A DNA stretch of 64,000 bases from Phycisphaerae bacterium (lineage in GTDB: Bacteria > Planctomycetota > Phycisphaerae > Phycisphaerales > UBA1924). The notes under the pieces are model-generated. The model did no database searches. It was not told the origin of the DNA and saw nothing but the letters and a program-made list of their open reading frames with translations. Positions 59,760 through 64,000 of this stretch are shown in pieces. Made by a program: the position numbers and the translations under genes. How positions within the stretch are numbered: the first letter of the stretch is position 1; each line of letters begins with the position of its first letter. Location of the stretch: the NCBI GenBank assembly GCA_016794925.1, contig JAEUIW010000008.1:1-64000 (forward strand), read 5' to 3'.

Positions 59760-60615
59760 TCGTCGGCCCGCGCGACCGCGGGAGATCCCGCTGCGGCGGC
59801 TGATTCCCAACGCGCTGACCACGCTCGCGTTGTGCGCGGGCCTGGCGGGGATGCACTACGCACTCAAGGGCGACGCCGAGCGGGCGGTGGCGGCGATCGG
59901 CGTGGCGGCGCTGCTGGATTCGCTCGACGGGCGCGCCGCACGGTTGCTGCGGGCGACCAGCCCGTTCGGGGTTGCGTTCGATTCGCTGTGCGACCTCGTG
60001 AGCTTCGGCGTCGCGCCGGCGCTTGTCCTCTACCACTGGCAGCTCAAGGGCGTCGGGGTGTGGGGACTGGCCGCGTGCGTCGCGTTCGTGATCTGCTCCG
60101 CGGTGCGACTGGCTCGTTTCACCGCGGCGCACATGGGGGCGCTGCAGCGTTCGTCGCCGGGTGGGGTGCGGTATTTCTCCGGGCTGCCGACCCCGGCCGC
60201 GGCCGGCGCGGTGCTGGTGCCCGAGATGCTGACCTTCGCGGAGTTGACGCGGTTCACACCCCCGGTCTGGGCAACGATCGTGTACACGATCCTGATATCC
60301 GGGATGATGGTCAGTCGCATCCCGATGTTCTCGGGCAAGGGGTTCAGGATCGATCGTCGTCTGGCCGCGCCGCTGCTGGCGACGCTTGCCCTGGGCGCCG
60401 TGCTCGCGACGGCGGACGCGTGGCTCACGGCGTGCATCCTGGCGGTGGCGTATCCGCTCACGGCGCCGCTAAGCTGGCGCTCGTACGCGCGGGCGCGGCG
60501 CGCGGCGGAAGCGTGCGGCGACACCCCGGTCGTCGGCGCTGATGATCCGGACAGCCCGGTGATCTCGACGCGCCCGTTCGCGGGCGGCGCGGGACGTTCC
60601 GGCGTCGGGCGGTAG
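59746..60615 (+). CDS. pssA: CDP-diacylglycerol--serine O-phosphatidyltransferase
   Basis: PssA makes phosphatidylserine, the substrate of Psd. The 289-residue membrane protein starts at the ATG at 59746, inside the end of psd. The CDP-alcohol phosphatidyltransferase signature D-G-x2-A-R-x8-G-x3-D-x3-D is present near residue 60 (LDGRAARLLRATSPFGVAFDSLCD). About six to eight membrane helices follow, ending near residue 240; the last 40 residues are polar and vary in the family. It is the membrane-type PssA of Gram-positives and many Gram-negatives. It converges on the PD40-repeat gene with 22 bp between the stops. Confidence 0.92.
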   Translation: MRVRNRRPARPREIPLRRLIPNALTTLALCAGLAGMHYALKGDAERAVAAIGVAALLDSLDGRAARLLRATSPFGVAFDSLCDLVSFGVAPALVLYHWQLKGVGVWGLAACVAFVICSAVRLARFTAAHMGALQRSSPGGVRYFSGLPTPAAAGAVLVPEMLTFAELTRFTPPVWATIVYTILISGMMVSRIPMFSGKGFRIDRRLAAPLLATLALGAVLATADAWLTACILAVAYPLTAPLSWRSYARARRAAEACGDTPVVGADDPDSPVISTRPFAGGAGRSGVGR

Positions 60616-60637
60616 CGTCATCAACGACCATGCCCTG

Positions 60638-63600
60638 TCAACGCTCCGACCCGACCGTGCCGGCCGGGCGGTAGCGGTAGTAGACCTCCAGGCTGAGCGT
60701 GCAGATCGCGGTCTGGTAGATGCGTCCGCCGAGGCGTGACCACTGGTCTTTCGGGTCCCAGCTTCCTTCGGCGTGCGCGTCGCGACGCTGATGCGCGAGG
60801 AGCTCCGGCACGAGCGCCTCGTTCCACTCGCGCCATGCCTCCCCCTGATGCTCGAAGAGCGCCAAGGTCGCGTAGTACCAGTGATGCGTGGGCGCGCCGT
60901 CGCGCCAGCGCGGGGGCTGGGACAGCACGAAGGCCGCGGATTCCTCCATCCGCGATTCCGTTCGCGGGTGCCCCAGGAGCTGTCGCACGAACATCGCCTC
61001 GGCGGTCATCGCGGGGCTGGGAGCCTGCTTGGCCGCGTACGAGTACAAGCCCGGCCGCCCTGGTGAAGCGGCCCGATCGAGGTAGGACGACACCGCCGCG
61101 AACGCTCGGGGGGGGATGGCGAGCCCCGCTCGCCGCGCACTCTCGATGGCCATGACCTGCCACCCAAGGGACGACACATCCTCCGCCCGCTGCGCGCCGC
61201 GCGGCGCGGGAACGGAAGCCCGCGACAGGACGAGATCGAGGGCACGTCGCGCGGCGTCGGTCAGACGGGCATCGGGTGACATCGCCAACGCCTCGCACAG
61301 CGCCACGGTCGCGATGGAATGGCTGTACATGGTCTCGCCGCGCCGAAGATCGCCGTCGCGGCCCTGCCCCGCCACGAGCCAATCGATCGACTTCGCCACG
61401 GTCTCGCGATACGGACCGTCGCGAACGTGCGTGTGACCCGCCCCAAGATAGCAGAGGAGCGACAGGCCCGTCATGGCCACGTCGGCGTCCGCCTCGGCCT
61501 GGCCGCCGCAGTCACATCGCTCGTCGAACGAGCGCGCGCTCCAGCGCCCGTCCGCGGACTGATGTCGGGCCAACCATCCCAGAGCAAGGCGGACAGCCCC
61601 CTCGGTGCGCGCGCTGCCGCCCATCTGTTCAAGCACTTCATCCCGAAGTTCCGGCGCCCGCTGCTCGAACCGCTCGATGGGCTCGGCTGGCTCCGGAGGG
61701 AGCTCGGGCAGTCGGTCTTCGATGCCAGCGTCACCCGCCGGGATGCCCTCGGGCGTCCCCGCCGCGGCCAGGCCACGGGCCGGCGTGTCCTTGATCATGC
61801 TCGATGCCGGGGACAATCTCGAACCATCGCCCGTTCCACGTTCGACGTTCGCACGCGGCGCTTCCGGATTCGCCTTCAATTTCGGCGGCGGGATGAACTC
61901 GCCGTCCGAGAGCGAGCGAGGCAACTCTGACTCGCGCGGCGTCGTCCTGGCTCGCCATGCGCCGAGCGGAACGGCCGCGATCGTCGCGTCAGACGGCTCG
62001 ATTGTTGACGCGGGTTCCGCCACTTCCGTGCCCGCGGCGGGCAAGGGCGGGAGGCCCCCGTTGTTCTCCGTCATCGGAAGGGCCTCGGGTGGGAGCGAAA
62101 CCTGAATCTGATCCCGAGTGGGGCCTGCACGCGGTTGAACGGTTGGTCGCGAGCTCGGTTGCTCGATTGTCGCCGGGCGCGGCGGCGCGGCCGGCCCCTC
62201 ACTCGGTTGTGCCGCGCGGGATGAGGCATCCGGCCCGCGGTCGGGCAACAGACGAGGCGGTGAATGGACGGTCATGCCCGCTTCATCGCTCGGGGGGGCG
62301 GATGCGGTCTCCGCGGGAAGACCCGCCGGCTCCTCGGTCGAGTCGCGATCGAGCGAGGTCGCGAGCATCACGGGCGAACGCGTCTCGATTGCGGCCAACG
62401 GCGCGGACACGCTTCGTTGCTGGAGGACTTCGGGTTGATGCGTCGATGCCGGAGCCGGGAGGTCCAGTGCCGGAACCTCCCAGCGCACGGGTTCGGGACT
62501 CGCGCGCAGCGCCGCAAGCCGAGCCGTCTGCGTCTCGGCAAGCTCCGTCGAGCCGGCGCGGATCAACTCCGTCAGAGGATCGCTCGCTCCGGCGGACGAC
62601 AGCATGACCCGCGTCCCGCCGCCCGTTCCGGCGCGCAGGTACTCGCCCACCGCTGACCCGACTTTCCAGGCCGCCAGCAGCGTGGCCAGCACCGCATGGA
62701 TGAGCAGGGACACAAGCAGGCATCGCGCCAGCAGGCTGAGCTGACGCATCCGTCGGTTCCACAGCTCGTTGCCGCGGAGCCGCCACGAAAGCAATCCCAG
62801 AACCAACAGGAGCGCGAGCAGCGCCAGCCAAGGCCAGGTCGCGCGCCAGAGGTCCGCGAGCGCGGGGCCCGCTCGCTCGCGCTCCGTGTACACCTCCCGT
62901 GACGAACTGGACCAGAGCTCGTACCGGGCGGGTTCGATCGCTTGATCCGTGCGATGGTTCGTTCGATCGGTGCTGAAGTACAACCGGAAGCCATCCGCGC
63001 CGAGCGCGGGATCGAGATCGTTTGCCGTCGAGTTCACCGAGGCGTCGAGGTGCTCAACACCCGAAACACCGCTTTCGTCAACGCGGCCTGGCGGTGGCAG
63101 CCGCACCCGGTAGAGGTCGAACCCTCCCAGTCCCCCGGGACGATCCGAACCAAAGTACAGGAAATCGCCGATCGGACTCAGCGCGGGAGAACCTTCATCA
63201 AACGCCGTGTTCAGAAGATCGAGCGGCTCGGAGTGAACGGGCATTCCATCTGTCAGCGTGGCGACGTAGAGGTCGAAGTCGTGGCGCGTCCGTGACTCGC
63301 GCAAGGTGGCGGACCACGCGGGTGATCCGGACGGCGTTTCGCCCGAGCGGAGCCGATTTGAGGAAAAATACAGCGACTTGCCGTCGGGCGCAAGAGCCGG
63401 CCCGTACTCGTTGGCCGGCGAGTTCGCGCCCGGACCGAGGTTCACGGCCCCGCCCCAACCGTCGCCGCGCCGCGAGGCGACCCAGAGGTCGTAGCCGCCC
63501 AGCCCGCCCGACCGGTCGGAATAGAAATAGATCGACCCACCGTCTGGCGCGAACTCCGGACCGAGTTCATCCGCATCCGAGTTCACGCCGTCAAGCGCCT

Positions 63601-63925
63601 CGGGCTCGGTCCATCCGGATGGCGACCAGCGCGAAGCGAAGAGGTCGGCGTTCGAGCCCGGCCGCCGTCGCACGAAGACCATCGTCACCCCATCGGGGCT
63701 GAGCCGTGGCTCGTAGCTGTCAGAGCCTTGCGCGCCAAGCTCGCGAACCGGCGCGGCCGGTGTCCACAGGATTCGCCTCGGATCTCGCTCCGGCTGGGGA
63801 ATGCGAATTGTTCGCCCGTCCGACCACAACGCCAGCGGCCGGTCCGCGCCCAGCCCGAGCAGAACGAGCAGCGCCACCCCGAGTGCCGCACCCGCGACCA
63901 TGAGTGCCTTCGTGCGCCAGGACAT
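60638..63925 (-). CDS. PD40 beta-propeller, membrane and squalene-cyclase-repeat fusion protein
   Basis: A 1095-residue protein from the ATG at 63925 (GGAG 7 nt upstream). An N-terminal helix (residues 5-27) is followed by at least five PD40/TolB-type repeats (residues 45-330) with phrases such as LYFSSNRL, FGSDRPGGLGGFDLYRVRL and FYSDRSGGLGGYDLW. Two membrane segments lie near 355-380 and 395-425, then a long Pro/Ser/Thr-rich linker (430-760). Residues 775-1085 are alpha-alpha toroid repeats of the prenyltransferase/squalene oxidase type, for example GWLARHQSADGRW and DWLVAGQGRDGD. No catalytic DxDD of true cyclases is visible. I know no function for this arrangement; it looks like a planctomycete envelope protein. 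Confidence 0.8.
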   Translation of the reverse strand: MSWRTKALMVAGAALGVALLVLLGLGADRPLALWSDGRTIRIPQPERDPRRILWTPAAPVRELGAQGSDSYEPRLSPDGVTMVFVRRRPGSNADLFASRWSPSGWTEPEALDGVNSDADELGPEFAPDGGSIYFYSDRSGGLGGYDLWVASRRGDGWGGAVNLGPGANSPANEYGPALAPDGKSLYFSSNRLRSGETPSGSPAWSATLRESRTRHDFDLYVATLTDGMPVHSEPLDLLNTAFDEGSPALSPIGDFLYFGSDRPGGLGGFDLYRVRLPPPGRVDESGVSGVEHLDASVNSTANDLDPALGADGFRLYFSTDRTNHRTDQAIEPARYELWSSSSREVYTERERAGPALADLWRATWPWLALLALLLVLGLLSWRLRGNELWNRRMRQLSLLARCLLVSLLIHAVLATLLAAWKVGSAVGEYLRAGTGGGTRVMLSSAGASDPLTELIRAGSTELAETQTARLAALRASPEPVRWEVPALDLPAPASTHQPEVLQQRSVSAPLAAIETRSPVMLATSLDRDSTEEPAGLPAETASAPPSDEAGMTVHSPPRLLPDRGPDASSRAAQPSEGPAAPPRPATIEQPSSRPTVQPRAGPTRDQIQVSLPPEALPMTENNGGLPPLPAAGTEVAEPASTIEPSDATIAAVPLGAWRARTTPRESELPRSLSDGEFIPPPKLKANPEAPRANVERGTGDGSRLSPASSMIKDTPARGLAAAGTPEGIPAGDAGIEDRLPELPPEPAEPIERFEQRAPELRDEVLEQMGGSARTEGAVRLALGWLARHQSADGRWSARSFDERCDCGGQAEADADVAMTGLSLLCYLGAGHTHVRDGPYRETVAKSIDWLVAGQGRDGDLRRGETMYSHSIATVALCEALAMSPDARLTDAARRALDLVLSRASVPAPRGAQRAEDVSSLGWQVMAIESARRAGLAIPPRAFAAVSSYLDRAASPGRPGLYSYAAKQAPSPAMTAEAMFVRQLLGHPRTESRMEESAAFVLSQPPRWRDGAPTHHWYYATLALFEHQGEAWREWNEALVPELLAHQRRDAHAEGSWDPKDQWSRLGGRIYQTAICTLSLEVYYRYRPAGTVGSER

Positions 63926-63944
63926 GCGTCAGCTCCGTATCCGC

Positions 63945-64000
63945 TCAGCGGAGGGGTACCGTTTCGAGATAAGGTTCCACGACGCCCGCTCCCTTGCACG
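63945..64000 (-). CDS. Possible C-terminal end of a further gene (cut by window edge)
   Basis: One minus-strand frame is open from the right edge to a TGA at 63945-63947 and reads CKGAGVVEPYLETVPLR. It would place a gene 19 bp upstream of the PD40 fusion gene. The composition looks protein-like, but two other frames are also open and the piece is too short to decide. Confidence 0.3.
   Translation of the reverse strand, partial: CKGAGVVEPYLETVPLR

Overview
The window is a 64 kb piece of a GC-rich bacterial chromosome that reads most naturally as a planctomycete of the Phycisphaerae type. The basis is circumstantial: C-terminal tandem calcium-loop (dockerin-like) modules ending in a terminal Cys on several exported proteins, a DUF1580 protein, very long pseudopilin-like proteins, a PD40/squalene-cyclase-repeat fusion, and many start codons without a Shine-Dalgarno sequence. 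No rRNA, CRISPR array or phage structural gene was seen.

Layout. 1-0.6 kb: 3' part of an IS630-type transposase. 0.6-8.8 kb: a three-gene minus-strand operon (DUF2470-like protein, YtcJ-like amidohydrolase, 2-hydroxyacid dehydrogenase), a 21-residue lysine-rich peptide gene with a strong ribosome binding site, dapB, an M16-like protein without the zinc motif, and a double-domain ABC permease. 8.85-24.4 kb: a minus-strand type II secretion/type IV pilus-like cluster (PilB-like ATPase, PilT, GspE, GspF and five prepilin-like proteins, the last of 1524 residues); secretin, GspC/L/M and prepilin peptidase are not in the window. 24.6-42 kb: mostly housekeeping genes (coaB, an RluA pseudouridine synthase fused to a methyltransferase, xseA, purE-purK, cinA), glycosyltransferases, a DppC-like permease, a dockerin-bearing HAF-repeat protein and a secreted GH106-type alpha-L-rhamnosidase.

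42.1-49.0 kb is an accessory region. A 5.9 kb integrative element lies at a tRNA-Gly(CCC) gene and is bounded by a 44-bp perfect direct repeat (42997-43040 and 48946-48989). It carries a tyrosine integrase, a DUF1580 DNA-binding protein, a prim-pol replication protein, a small DUF5681-like protein, two unknowns, an iteron-like repeat region and a hairpin-rich noncoding region. The gene order recalls phage satellites (PICI-like), but that is inference. The displaced tRNA 3' half and the probable original tRNA terminator lie at the far end. A decayed second integrase and an orphan Imm11-type immunity protein sit just outside.

49.2-64 kb: a HIT protein, a PilZ protein, a BNR-repeat lipoprotein and a diheme cytochrome c peroxidase that both end in the dockerin-like module, a decayed orphan copy of that module, xylB, a glycosyltransferase, the phosphatidylethanolamine pair psd-pssA, and a large PD40/membrane/squalene-cyclase-repeat protein.

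Expression signals: seven genes have a TANNNT hexamer ending 6-7 nt before the ATG and no Shine-Dalgarno, which predicts leaderless mRNAs. Genes with longer leaders, and several internal operon genes, do have Shine-Dalgarno sequences. Several start codons here (coaB TTG, psd GTG, gspK-like GTG) are set by such sites.
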